NCBI RefSeq assembly: GCF_012273895.1
Contig: NC_052103.1
Location: 2,356,001-2,420,000, forward strand
Source: Zerene cesonia
Taxonomy: Eukaryota > Arthropoda > Insecta > Lepidoptera > Pieridae
Reading direction: 5' to 3'
Length of the DNA: 64,000 nucleotides
Shown: positions 11,782 through 23,236 of the stretch, piece by piece
Numbering within the stretch: the stretch's first letter is position 1
Layout of the letters: every line of letters starts with the position of its first letter
Program-made: the position numbers and the translations under genes
Notes under the pieces: generated by a model
What the model saw: only the letters and a program-made list of their open reading frames with translations
The model's database searches: none
What the model was told of the DNA's origin: nothing

Positions 11782-11985
11782 TCCTATTAATATTATAAAT
11801 GCGAAAGTTTGTAAGTATGGATGTATGGATGTTTGTTACTCTGTCACGTAAAAACTACTGAACCAATTGCAATGAAATTTGGTACGTAGACAGCTGGATA
11901 ACTGGAATAACATATAGGCAACTTTTTATTCAGATATTCCTACGGGATACGGACTTACGCGGGTGAAACCGCGGGGCACAGCTAG
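11782..11985 (+). mobile_element. Helitron-like element, family A (Lep1-like)
   Basis: Full-length copy of the most abundant Helitron-like family here. It starts with TC, then 'attaatattataaatgcgaa', then 'ctactgaaccaattgcaatg', and ends with the hairpin cgcgg-gtgaaa-ccgcg followed by 'gggcacagctag'. A 5' TC, a 3' hairpin and a terminal CTAG are the defining ends of Helitrons. The family resembles what has been described as Lep1 in moths (from memory). No coding capacity. Confidence 0.8.
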
Positions 11986-12614
11986 TTATAAATAAAAGAA
12001 CACGTGCATTTAATCACATTTCACACACATTTCCTATTCCAGACACAATGCGTTAAAAACGAATTTACCTCGATTCATACATCACGCATACGAATAAAAT
12101 GACCCCTTTATCTTATTCCTTTGTTCTCTGCCCCGAAGCTTGATGAGCGTTTGAGAGACTGTCACTTGGGATTAATATGAGATGTTTCTTGGCGAAATGA
12201 GAAATCTGTCGTGTTCCGCTGACGTCGCAGGGTTACATTTTGAGGTTTGACCTATTTTTCGATAAAAAATGAATGCCTTTAATGAACGTTGATTGGCAAA
12301 TTGTATGACGATATATGCATGCTATATTTTATAGGATGAGGCTGTAATATGTCCACTAAGTGGACTGATGATGGTTTATCATGCATTTTGAGAATGGACG
12401 CATAATAACATAATTAAATTATGGCGTGGTTTGGATCAAAAAATATGTATTTATTCATAACTTTTGAATACATTCTGATTAGCTTATCTTTCAATTAAAA
12501 TTACAAGTAATGAAAGAAATTGAACGTCAAAAACTGTTAACTATGCTTTCAATGAAGTAGAATTAATTGCTTTGTATTTAATTGTTTTATTTCAGAATGT
12601 TGGTAGAATATTCT

Positions 12615-12870
12615 AATCCTTCTTTTTATGGCAAAGCGAGTAAAGGAATGGAACATCAGCTGTTAAGTGGTCACCACCGCATATACACTTGTAACGCTGA
12701 TGATGTTTCAGGTGCTGTTTCGGCCTTTAAGTGATTTAAGCCTACGCTCGTTTTAAAGGCCTTAATATTGTAGTTAGAAGTCTACGCTCTTTTTAAAGGC
12801 CTTAATATTGTAGTTCCAAGAACACCGCAGGCGGTAAATCGAAAGCTTCAGCGTTCGCGGAAGGAAATTG
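12615..12870 (-). mobile_element. LINE 3' end with internal 40-bp duplication
   Basis: The minus strand reads remnants of the reverse-transcriptase C-terminus (YNIKAFKKSVDF, compare GAFKKRAYKSL at 5643-5786) and then the 3' UTR core 'ggtggtgaccacttaac' (plus-strand 12674-12690), as in the LINE at 5643-5885. A 40-bp segment is tandemly duplicated at 12742-12781 and 12782-12816. Upstream, the 'LPPAVF' part of the protein tail is in another frame, so the copy is frameshifted. Confidence 0.6.
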
Positions 12871-13054
12871 CGAGTCCCTTCTTAATAACCAACAGAATAT
12901 AGTATATTATATGTGTATAGGTTAGAGAGAGATATAAACTACTTTATTCCACGATGATTCAAGTCACTGCCATGAAAATTTTCCTTTGATTACGTGGCTA
13001 CGTAGAGAAAGACAGATGCAGTCCTTTACTTGACTGTAGAAATGAGAAATTAAA

Positions 13055-13170
13055 AACTTTTTAACGGATTTTAAACGCGATTTATTCATTATACTATTAA
13101 CCCGACGTTTCGAACACTTTACAGCGAGTTACACTTTGTATAATACTCGCGTAAAATCAAACACAAGAAA
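13055..13170 (+). repeat. Dispersed repeat family D
   Basis: Blocks 'ttttaacggattttaaacgc', 'ccgacgtttcgaacacttta' and 'taaaatcaaacacaagaaaa' recur at about 20635-20745 (degenerate) and, inverted, at 55285-55430. The class is not recognised. Confidence 0.55.
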
Positions 13171-13232
13171 ATACTATGTACAAATGAGTCTTGGACGAAT
13201 ACTGGCATAACTGCTTCTCTTTTTATTAGTTA

Positions 13233-13439
13233 CAAGCTGCGCACCGTAGTAGTTGCCGTACCCGCGTAAGACTGTATCCCGTAGGAATATCGAGATAAAA
13301 AGTTATCTATGTATTATTCCACTTGTTCAGCTATCTACGTACCAAATTTCATTGCAATCGGTTCAGTAGTTTTTGCGTGAAAGAGTAATAAACATACACA
13401 CCTCTTCACCAACTTTTGCATTTATAATATTAGTACGAA
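13233..13439 (-). mobile_element. Helitron-like element, family A
   Basis: Reverse-oriented copy. The terminal CTAG is mutated (caagctgc on the plus strand) and the 3' hairpin is damaged. The middle 'accaaatttcattgcaatcg' and the 5' end 'tttataatattagta' are clear. Confidence 0.7.
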
Positions 13440-14951
13440 GGTATTGATGTATATATTCACAAAAAAAAAATGAAAAATGAAATATAATCCATTCGTGGAG
13501 AGCATATATTACTCGTATGTGATCTGATTAAAAGGGCGTAGAATAATATTGCGTACTTTGCAAAATATTTACATTCCCGCAGGAAATCATGAGATTTCAT
13601 AGATACGTGTATCAAATACATAAAACATTAACTACAAACTATAGGTATAGCATCTTTTATTAAAAATACCGTATCTTTTTATTTCAACATATAATATCAC
13701 TTAGGTCCACAAAAGTACAGAATTGAATGAAATAAAAATATGTTGAAGAATTTTCTGCCTCATATAGACTCAAGAATATGTACCAGTCCAACAAATGAAA
13801 ATCTGCTAATACTTTAAGGGATTTCACTTTAGAGTAATTTATGTAAAAATGAAAGAAGTTTTCTCCTTTCTAAAACGACACGCTCTTAGGAATATCGGAT
13901 GAAGTTGGCAGTTGAATCGAATACAATTGTCAAAGCATCAACTCACCTCTAACGAGGAAAGTTCGGGTATAAAACTAACATAATATTAATATCAGGGAAC
14001 ATTTAACGATGCTAATTTGAAAGTATGCGAAACAGCGCGACGTAATGTGGAGTCAGAAACGTACCAATGTTAACCGTGAATTAAATAATTTAACGTAATA
14101 TCGTTATCACAAAATCATAGGTTAATTCGGTCAGTCAGTTCAGTCACGAACGACCCTGGATGGGATCACATGGGAAACATCGAGTAATAAAACTAAAAAA
14201 AATGTTCAATAGAATTGAGAACCTCTTCGTTTTTGGCGTCGCGTCGATTGAAAAGACATCATTATAGTAAATTTTATTTTTCTGACGTTTCCAATACATA
14301 ACATCGAAACGTGATAACTTTGCTATTTCTCCGTAGAAACAATTTTCTATAAACTATTGCAATAAACTTCTCGCTTCTTTCTATCTAAGCAATATTTAAG
14401 GGTAAACAAATTTTACTGCGTAGTTTGTAAAAACGGTTCTGAAAATGCAGAGTTGCTATTCCATACATGAATTTGTGGCGAAGTTTGGCAGCTTTCCAGC
14501 TTACAGTAAATCTTACCAAAACGCAAGTAATACTCCGTCTACATAACCTATAAAGTTTTGTTTTTCTTATATTTTCGTTATACCGGTTAATACATGCTAC
14601 TGTTCCTATATGTCATCAGGCTAAAAAAATTGGATTAAAATTATCCTTTGTAAATCTGGGATATGAACTATTGGTTTATTCATGTGAATTATTGCGAAAA
14701 ATTCCACTCCATGATTCGTGTTATTCGATTCAGAACTGGAGTAGGTTGATTGTTAATGGATTTGCTGAATGCTGTATTTTACCTACGTCTACATTATATT
14801 AATCAAAATGGATTGAGTATGTTGTTCCCAATCAGATATTCGTATTTTAATTAAATTAAGTTTGTTTGTTATGTATACAAACGAGATTTTTTCATATTTA
14901 CTATCTAAATATACATTTTTTTCGATGAATACGCACCTGCGAATCGAATCA
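13440..14951. other. Intergenic DNA
   Basis: No gene is supported. A fragment near 14150-14240 ends with 'cctcttcgtttttggcgtc', which may be a diverged member of the 'accgacttcaaaaa' repeat. Confidence 0.5.
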
Positions 14952-15163
14952 CGATCGCCCATCAAATACGTTGTCCGCTTTTAAGGAGGAAACCAAGACA
15001 GTAAGGAAAGGTTGAAAAAAGGATAAGGAAAGGCGTCCGGTTCCCCCACTCACCGAAAGAAGCACAGTAGCTAGTATTTCAGGGCGATCTTCTGCGGGTG
15101 TAGGATACCTTCCCCGGTACGAGCTGATCCAATTTCTGCCGAAGCTTGCTTGTCTGCCCACAA
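14952..15163 (-). mobile_element. SINE, Metulj-like, tail lost
   Basis: The minus strand shows the head region ('gcttcggcagaaattggatc', 'agctcgtaccggggaag') and the middle ('gtgagtgggggaaccgg'-type block), but the conserved 'gggcggtggtga' tail is missing. Confidence 0.7.
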
Positions 15164-15562
15164 TAATAATTATGTATCTCGGGCTATTTCCCAGGTAGTC
15201 ATTAACAAGAAATAACTAACTATGATCAAAATCCGTTACTAACTTCACAAAAAATTTCGTTAAAACAAACTTTACCTACGGAATCGCTCTTTTTACTTAA
15301 ACTAACAAGAAAACTTTTAAAACTGATGACAAACATCAATCAAGCCTCTTCATACAGTGTCGGTAGCTACAGCAGGTGACCCAAGGCTCTCAAGACCTCT
15401 TATCTTGGCTGCGACTAATTTAAAGACGAGAGGTACTCCAGTGAGAGCTTTCGTATGTAAGATGTGGCTTTTGTATACTTTGAACCACTTGATTTTATAG
15501 TAATTGAATGTTTTTTTTTATTCCAAATTAAGAGATGTGATTATTTATCTATATCCGCTGAG

Positions 15563-15820
15563 AAATTGGGCGTCAAATAGTAGCAAATGCTGCTGTGTTT
15601 CGTACGAATATGGGGCAGCCAAGGACCTGTATTATCTTATTCATCTTTTCCAGTACATTCATTTCTCCTTCTTTTTTTCTCGTCTTCAATCCCCTCTTTA
15701 TTTGTTAAAAGCGGGCAGTACAATTGCAGAGACTTTATCTCTATAAATTTTCATGAGTGGTTGTGATCGCTTGCCATTAGGCAAACCACCAGCTCGGCTG
15801 CCCGGTCTAACATAAAAAAA
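15563..15820 (+). mobile_element. SINE, Metulj-like, diverged
   Basis: Head remnant 'aaattgggcgtcaaatagta', middle 'gctgtgtttcgtacgaatat', tail 'ggttgtgatcgcttgccatt' and a short A tail. It is plus-oriented and older than the copies at 22-23 kb. Confidence 0.65.
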
Positions 15821-16591
15821 TTGATTACGTTGCCATCATGAGAATCGCATTCCATTGAATTCAGCATTACTTCTTTCCTATTCAATTATGAATATAATGC
15901 TAAAACCGTTTTTAACGAAAACTGAAAAAAAAAATCATGATTTCTATGCCTTTCAATAGTCGAGACGATTTGAAAATAAATAGAGCGGTTTGAAAATAAC
16001 CTCTTACATAAAGTGTTAAATTCAATAAGCAACCTCATTGAATGAATTTTAACCTATTTCCGGATCTGTTTAATACCGTAGGTGCTCCATTAAAATTCAC
16101 GACATTATTTCCTTTTAAAACGTCGAGAAGAATTTCTTGGTGTATTGCAAATGGTTGTGGTAGAGAAATTTCGAAGACTTCATTTTTATCATATTTATAA
16201 CTTCACTTCACGCTTTAAAAAGCTTAACGCTTGTACAAGTAATAAAGCTACTTATAGAGTTCTAAAAATGTGTACGATCATTGATATTCAGTAGATGATC
16301 GTTAAATATGCGGAAAACACTGCTCCGTACTAGAGACCTTAGTTAATTAAAATGCATAAAATGTGAAATCAATATCTGCTTTAGAATAAGATCAATGAAT
16401 TCGGTAGATGATAATATAAGGTTAGTTAGCTTGAAAGCTTTGATCCTAAAATATTTCAAAGGTTCAAACGACGCCCTCTAACTAAATCGTTCAATTCTCT
16501 CTTCTTACTACACACTCAGAATTACAGTCGTTTCTTTAGAAATTGAGCGATACAGAGCCAAGTGCAAACATAAAGCTATCTATACTAATAC

Positions 16592-16770
16592 TTAAAGAGA
16601 AAAGATTGGTATGTATGTAATATTTTCACACAAAAAATACGACTGGTTCGGTGGACCGATTTCATATATTCTTTTGCCGATAGTCAGCTGCAACTTCAAA
16701 AGAGAAATATAAGCTATAAACACGCTCCGTGATACACCATGGAAGTTGGGGCGAACAGCTATATATATAA
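16592..16770 (+). mobile_element. Helitron-like fragment, degenerate
   Basis: Contains 'gattggtatgtatgtaat', 'ggttcggtggaccgattt' and a 3' part 'aagttggggcgaacagcta', which resembles the 3' end of the short Helitron-like repeats with the CTAG mutated. Confidence 0.35.
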
Positions 16771-17571
16771 TTATATATTTGAGCTTCAACTAAAAACAAA
16801 AAAATCCTGCATTTAAAGCTTCTCTGCTTCCATCAGATGAACACAAATTACACGAACTTTGTTATTTCGAATGCAAAGCCAAAGTTTATAACAAATCCCG
16901 AGTTTGAGTGGTTTCTAACTATCTACAGAGTCGTGGGATATTAAAGCAAATTCTGTTTTAAACTGATGAAATATGGCTTAAAATGCAACGCATAAAATTC
17001 GGTACGAGATGCGGTAATTGCTTTTCATTATGGTTTGACTAACTACGAAACAATGTACGCTAAAAGGTTTTCATTATAAATTTCTAATAGCTGAAGAGGA
17101 TGCAACTTGTATAAAATGTCATTAAAAAAATATGAAATAGAAAAGCTTTAGCGTACTTCACTTAGTTTTTTTTAATATCATATAAATTCACCCATCTAAT
17201 TTTAATGGATCCTTTTCCGATAGTTTTGGCCTATAAATTACATTCAAAATACACTTATCAATTAAGTTTATCAACAAATAGATGATCGGCTTTCTGATGT
17301 TTATGCGAATTGATTACGTCTTACAAGTTCTGAACGAGGGACACAAAACGTTGCAGTCTTTATATGAATTTATTACCACTGGCACGGACTGAGTAAAGGA
17401 CGCAGATGATCGATTGGATCGAAAAATAGGTGGCCGGTCTATTTCAATTCAGTGCTGGATTTTGAATGCTTATTGATACTGTGCTGATCTAGCGTCGGAA
17501 TCCAGTAATATTGGCACTGACCATTGTATTAATGTAAATAAGGCATTATTAGAAACTTAAAATGTTTACAA

Positions 17572-17690
17572 CTAGCTAATGCTCGTTGGCTTTGCCCGTG
17601 GCAAGAAAATTCTAATGGGAATAAGATGTATCACTGCGGTAAAAAGCAGCCTATATAATATTTTCTCCTCTTGACTATATAACTAGGATG
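17572..17690 (-). mobile_element. Helitron-like fragment, divergent
   Basis: Plus-strand CTAG at 17572-17575 followed by 'gctcgttggctttgcccgtg', the reverse complement of a GC-rich Helitron-like 3' end. It also holds 'aaaaagcagcctata', similar to family A 'aaaaagttgcctata'. Confidence 0.45.
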
Positions 17691-19754
17691 ACAAGACAGT
17701 GCTTTTAATTAATATAATATAAGAATGAAGCGCAATAAAATAATATGCCATATAAATTCAATAGATGCCCAACGTGCAAAGTTCACATAAAAGATTATTA
17801 TTCTCTGTATAAACAACAATAAATTCATAACAAAAAGGAAGGAGAGAGGTTAGGTTATTATTATTGGCCTATAAATAGTCCTTCAAAATCCATCCTCAGT
17901 ACTTCCCACGTATCCAAAGTTCGCAACCGCTTCAGCATCTATGTTTGCCAACTTCTCTCTACAAACACCGTTATAAGCTTGCAGGTGAATCTGGTTAGCT
18001 GTGGAACTATATGTTCCTCAGGGACTTCACCTGTGCTAACTCGCTCCGGTCGCTTAACCTCACAAGACTGCATTAATAACTTTGTTTACGCAGTACATTA
18101 CGTTGGAAGCGTTATGTTATTCTTAAGAGAAGGTGATTTATTGATATAATCAAAAAAACGAAACTAATTTTAAGCGTAGTTATTTGAATTCGCAAACATT
18201 ATTATCATAGTATATAACATGTTTGTCTAGTTAAATGCTACTGACAATAAATCGTATTGGAAATAACAAATCAAAATGGTTACTATGACATCTTAAAGAA
18301 GGACTAATTAAAAAGAAGATAGAGCTATCTATGGATCACGATAATCTCTGAACTAACTACAACTTACGAAGCGTAAATAAACATTTGTGTTGTTTGGTAC
18401 AGTGCTACATTCCCTGAATTATCTGGATAGTGCAATAACGTTCACATAATTTGAGAATCAAGTTCACCTTCACTTCAAAACTATGAAAATGAAAATATAT
18501 TTACCTTAGCGCCATTATAACAAAAGCGTATGAAACAAAGCACAACAACCACTTCATCGAGCAATCATGCATACCCACCAATACCTAATAATTCCAATTT
18601 GCCGTGCAATCATAAATCTAGAAGCAATTTCTCATCTCGTTAGAGCTATTGAGGCATAACGGTGGAAAGCCACCCTTGTTCAGGGCGGTTAGCAATTGCC
18701 AACTACGCCTTCTCTAGACTCCATCACTTCACGGCACAATTAATGGTTAAATTACCATTTAGGACCGTGTTAAGTACAGCTATTTAGGGAAATAGTTTTT
18801 GCACTGAGTGGACCTTGCTCTTTAATTGCTTGGGTTGAAACACTATGAATTATTTAGTACGAGGTCTTCTGAATGTTATAAAAAAGGGAATTTCCAAACC
18901 TTCGCTCTTCCGTGTTTATCCTAAATTCGATATGGAGTGGATGTAGTATACACGCAAAAGATCTTTATTATTAATTAGCATAAGGGTCTTAATTATTCAA
19001 CATTACAATTTCTATCATAAACGAGGTAAACAATAATATATATATTGATAATCTATGTATGATGTAACGATATATTAGGTAGATTTTAATAGATTTTAAT
19101 GAGAGACTACCTACCTACGAATACTAACGACGAACCTACTTAACGAATAATAAAGCTTTCAATGCCATAACCATATGCCATTGAAAAAAGGTTATGGGTT
19201 AAGAAGTCACCAACCAACAAGAAACCAAGGGGCACAGCTTGTGCTTATTTTAAAACATACTACACTCTATATATACAACACTAACATTTCAAACATAAAC
19301 AAAAGAAATGAAAAAGTAATAAAAGTAACATTTAATACAACTTTCCGCAGAGAAAGAGGTTCTATATCGGAAATTATTCACCGCAGGAAATGAAGCCTTG
19401 TCTTCCTAGGGAATGTAATTACCGCTGCTGCAATTTTATTGCTCACCCTTGAACCTAACTTGTATTTATGTATATTATACTTTCTTTATTTAATGTAACT
19501 AAAGTAAATACATTCATCGCTGCCATTAGCATCATATTGACTATATATGGATTATGTGTGATAATAAATTTCTGAACCGATTAAACGTTCTATATTTCAA
19601 TTGTAACAGAAATTAGTCAAATTAACAATGTTTGCAGACAAATTTCTAATTATAGGTAATTAATTGAAAGTCGTTGAATTGAGCATTCACTTTAGACTTT
19701 AATATTAACGTAGCGAATAGAATTTAAGATTTAACATTTGAAATTTATGATCAA

Positions 19755-19850
19755 ACAAGCTGGTGAGATACCCAGTCGTCCAGCGATCACCACCGCCATT
19801 GAACCTTCACCAGAGTCCTTATAAAGCTGTTGCCGGGCCTTTGGTATGTA
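19755..19850 (-). mobile_element. SINE tail relic
   Basis: 'caagctggtgagatacccag' followed by 'cagcgatcaccaccgccatt' resembles the reverse complement of the Metulj-like SINE tail. Confidence 0.4.
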
Positions 19851-20120
19851 TGGGTAAGTTTGAAACATTGATATTTAATACTATACTTCTATTAAAAAGG
19901 ATGTGAATTAATGAGTACATTACAATATGTACAACTTGATATTCAAAAATTTTTGATATTCTACGAGCTCAAGTCGGAATGCTATGCGTCTCTATCCCCA
20001 AGTTTTTACTATCTACATCAAAATCCCAGGCGTACCAGAGGTTCTTAACATTTATATCATTATAATGCTATTAACAATTTTAGCATTATAAATATTACAT
20101 TGACATATTATTATATATAT

Positions 20121-20166
20121 GTTAGCACAAATTCTTTATCTAGGTAGATACAGAATTTGTGCTAAC
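20121..20166. repeat. Perfect inverted repeat, 15-bp arms
   Basis: Arm gttagcacaaattct is followed by a 16-base spacer and the exact reverse complement agaatttgtgctaac. No other copy was noticed. Confidence 0.85.
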
Positions 20167-20634
20167 AATGTATTTTATAATACCATCCTAACAAAGAAAA
20201 ATAACATTATACACGTTCGTAGCTCCCTCATTCATTACAGAACCGTCTAAATTACCCACATTTGTAGACGGCACAACACTGGAAGAGATCACTTATAAAA
20301 TATTAACGTATATCATGTCACGGTTCTCATGCATTGTGAAACTATATGGAAACAAAACTATTAGTTTGCGTTACTTGTATGTACATGAAAGAAAATACTA
20401 GAATAATATGTTTAATGCATACGCTGTAACAACATGAATATTTATGTTCTTATAAAAGGGAAGAAAGTTAATATAAAACTTCATACTACTCGTCTAAAGT
20501 TATAACGCTTCGCTAGTCTTTATATAATATTTTGCTCATATTAAAATATACAAGGCAACACACAATATTAATATTCTTTCAACATAAATCTGACATACAT
20601 TTTTTTTTTTTGGGGAAAATAAATGACATAATTT

Positions 20635-20745
20635 TAACTCTTTAATCAACGGATTATGAACGCGATTTAACATGTTGAAAAGTCTTTAATTTATAAATGT
20701 ATTATATTCGCATTAAATCAAACACAAGAAAATACTATAATTTTT
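20635..20745 (+). repeat. Dispersed repeat family D, degenerate
   Basis: Blocks 'caacggattatgaacgcgat' and 'ttaaatcaaacacaagaaaa' match the copies at 13055 and 55285. Confidence 0.5.
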
Positions 20746-20929
20746 TTATCTGCATGTTTGTAGACCGGGTGACGTCTTGGCAGTAAGTAGCCTACCGCTG
20801 CATCTCTTATATTATCTATCCTCTTATATCTATTTTATCTAGATAGTAATTGGGCTAGAAAGTTTCTCTTGTACTCTCTTGTTATATTTCTCTATTCCAC
20901 AATAATCATTCTATCTATCATCATATAGG

Positions 20930-21060
20930 TATGTATCATATCTTCGACTTTTTTCAAAGTATGCAAAAAACGCGGGTTCGAATCCCGCCTCGCCTCTTTC
21001 TATTCTTTCAAAATTTCTCGTTGAACGTATTTTTGAAATATTATATACATTTGTTTTTAT
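20930..21060 (+). mobile_element. tRNA-related SINE remnant with intact B box
   Basis: A perfect T-arm-like motif gcgggttcgaatcccgc, containing the polymerase III B box ggttcgaatcc at 20975-20985, is followed by 'tctattctttcaaaatttct'. The latter block recurs at about 49108-49128. No matching acceptor stem or A box is visible upstream, so I read this as a SINE fragment and not a tRNA gene. Confidence 0.5.
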
Positions 21061-21099
21061 AATGATTTTAATCACGATCTCCAAATTTTGTGTATTCAA

Positions 21100-21678
21100 A
21101 TATTCAAACTAACGTCTTTATCTTTGTCTTTATTATAAATCGTGTGCTATTAAGACCTTTTCGCAGTAACCTAGTAGTAAAATGAGTAATAAAAAAAATA
21201 TTCTTGCATTTTATTATTATTACCAGTAAAATATGGATATTAGATGAACCTCCTTAAATGTTCAATAATAATAAGCAATTTTATAAAATCTATTTCAATG
21301 TTCCTCCACTACCACTACCACAAAACGACCAGAGAAATTCGTAACCCGCAGCCACTGAATCAATATTAAAAAATATATATGAAAACGGTTCAGTGAACAG
21401 GATCGAGTACGATTGGCATTGGTCAATTTACTCTACGACTACAATACACATGCCCGCAACCAAATCAAAATTGGAATAATCCGCAAAGCTATATAAAAGA
21501 GTGAAGCCTAAAACTGAAAACTCGTTTCATCGAATGTGCATTTTTCAATATTCATTAAGGAGTTAGTTAAATTTAGTTATAAATTTAAATGCCAGAATAA
21601 TGCAAAAGCGGTAATGCGTACAACCTAAATGTACGTGAGCATATTGTTCCGTCATGCATAAATTGAAAAATCAATTTA
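21100..21678. other. Intergenic DNA
   Basis: I see no gene or recognisable repeat. Confidence 0.5.
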
Positions 21679-21883
21679 GTCCCGTGTCCCCTAGTGGGGT
21701 ATGGGGCAGATGATATACATCTGTTTCACTGATCGATTTTCAACGGACAAGGTAGATCAGTCTTCTGTGTCCTGCCAGACCGAGACATTTTTTTTTATGC
21801 ATCCCCACCGGGAACTGAACCCAGGTTCTACGCTACCCTCGGTTCTACGCTCATGCGTTAACCACTGTACCAAGGAGGCGGTC
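21679..21883 (-). mobile_element. tRNA-derived SINE, minus strand
   Basis: Read on the minus strand it begins 'gaccgcctccttggtacagt', with an A box tggtacagtgg, then a B-box-like gggttcagttcc, and ends '...ggggacacgggac'. This gives a polymerase III type head and a family-specific body. Two further copies lie at 57094-57285 and 57521-57721, both also minus. A 75-residue open frame on the plus strand is not a gene. Confidence 0.8.
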
Positions 21884-22401
21884 AAATATATTATACTTAG
21901 GTATAAATATAAGGTTCAGGATAATTAATTGCTGCATTCACTGGACGTCTATTAAACTAAGTGTCCTATTGATATGTTCGGTAACGTTATTGATGATCGA
22001 CCCGATCAAAACTCAATACTGGTGACATACGTTTATCCATTCTCTCCCGCCTTGACGAATCACCCGTGTAAGCCATCCAATTAATTAAACGTATTGATCA
22101 AAACCTCTTAAACCTTCTTGCTCTTCACTAAGCTCCGAAGGCATAGAGGATCCTTGATCACAGGGATCTCACTAATGACTTCAACGTCTAGACTAGTTGC
22201 TATGGAAATAAGTAATTCTCTCATGATCATTATATAGGCAAGGTTATACTCTGCTAAAGGGTAGCAATTTTCCAACGTCGATTAAAAATTACTAGCTCAT
22301 CCGTGAACTTTATCTGCTCTCAAAAATAAAGTTTTTATCCCTCTTTTGTCTCTTTCTCAATGACGCTGCGTTCTTATTACCAATCTTATTTATTTATTTA
22401 T
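21884..22401. other. Intergenic DNA
   Basis: I see no gene or recognisable repeat. Confidence 0.5.
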
Positions 22402-22719
22402 TTTTTTTTATGTCATAACGGGCTACTGAGCTGGTGGTTCGCCTGATGGTAAGCGATCACCACCGCCCATGAACATTCGCAAAGACCTCTGCGAATGTGC
22501 TGCCCGCTTTTTTGGGGTAAGGGAAAAGGAATGGATTAACGACTGGAAAGAAGGAATGGACTGGGACAGGTGAGGAAAATGAAACGGGCCTCCGGCTCCC
22601 CCACTCACCGTACGAAACACAGTGGCATGCCACTATTTCACGCCGGTTTTCTGTGGGGGTGTGGTACTTCCCCGGTGCGAGCTGGCCCAATTCGTGCCGA
22701 AGCGTGCTCGACTCCCACA
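22402..22719 (-). mobile_element. SINE, Metulj-like, near full length
   Basis: Well preserved and minus-oriented: plus-strand T run, 'tatgtcataacgggctactg', tail complement 'gatcaccaccgcccatgaac', a stem-loop near 22484-22505, the GC-rich middle, and the head complement ending 'gcgtgctcgactcccacag'. It is very similar to the copy at 44523-44875. Overlapping open frames of 65-112 residues are translations of the SINE. Confidence 0.85.
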
Positions 22720-22748
22720 GCTAGACCTATTAACCTATTATACAATAA

Positions 22749-22863
22749 TCTTCCGCATTCCTCGATAAGTGGATTATCTAGCACAAAAATAAGTTTTCAA
22801 TTGTATGTGCAGTCAGTTCCTAAGATTAGCTTGTTTAAACAAACACTTCAGGTAATATTAGAA
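22749..22863 (-). mobile_element. Helitron-like fragment, family B
   Basis: Plus-strand 'ttccgcattcctcgataagt', 'cagttcctaagattag' and 'aacaaacacttca' match family B in reverse. The terminal CTAG end is absent. It lies between two oppositely oriented SINEs. Confidence 0.55.
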
Positions 22864-22937
22864 TTGCTAAATCAGGGGTCGCCTGCATATATACATAAAA
22901 TTACATGATGGATAAGTATATATCAATATTTTTCAAT

Positions 22938-23236
22938 GTGGAAGTCGAGCACGCTTCGGCACGCATTGGGCCAGCTCGCACCGGGGAAGTACCGCACCCC
23001 CACAGAAAACCGGCGTGAAATAAGAGTTTGCTATTGTGTTTCGTACGGTGAGTGGGGGAGCCGGAGGCCTATATCCTTTCCTTACCCGTCCCCGCCCTTT
23101 CCATCGTTCCTCGATCAATCAGTAATCCATTTGGAGAGGAGTAAGGTCTGCAAATGACCTTACGCCTCTCCAAATGTTTATGGGCGGTGGTAGCGCTTAC
23201 CATCAGGCGACCCATTGCCGACTATGACATAAAAAT
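22938..23236 (+). mobile_element. SINE, Metulj-like, second tail subfamily
   Basis: Plus-oriented: head 'cgagcacgcttcggcacgca', 'gggccagctcgcaccgggga', middle 'gtgagtgggggagccggagg', then a stem-loop with 21-base arms at 23128-23148 and 23156-23176, the tail 'gggcggtggtagcgcttacc' and a short A-rich end. Its tail differs from the 22402 copy (tagcgc in place of tgatcgc). The SINE resembles Metulj elements of Heliconius, from memory. Confidence 0.85.

Larger units (their letters stand above)
15821..20910. other. Intergenic DNA with degenerate repeats
   Basis: No gene is supported. I note weak Helitron-like pieces at 16592-16770 and 17572-17690, a possible SINE tail relic at 19755-19850, a 15-bp perfect hairpin at 20121-20166 and a family D relic at 20635-20745. 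The 17880-18060 stretch is less AT-rich but has no open frame I would defend. Confidence 0.5.

Noticed and set aside
20971..20995. A tRNA gene suggested by the perfect T-arm motif
   Set aside because: No acceptor, D or anticodon arms can be formed with the upstream 70 bases, and the downstream block recurs elsewhere, as in a SINE.
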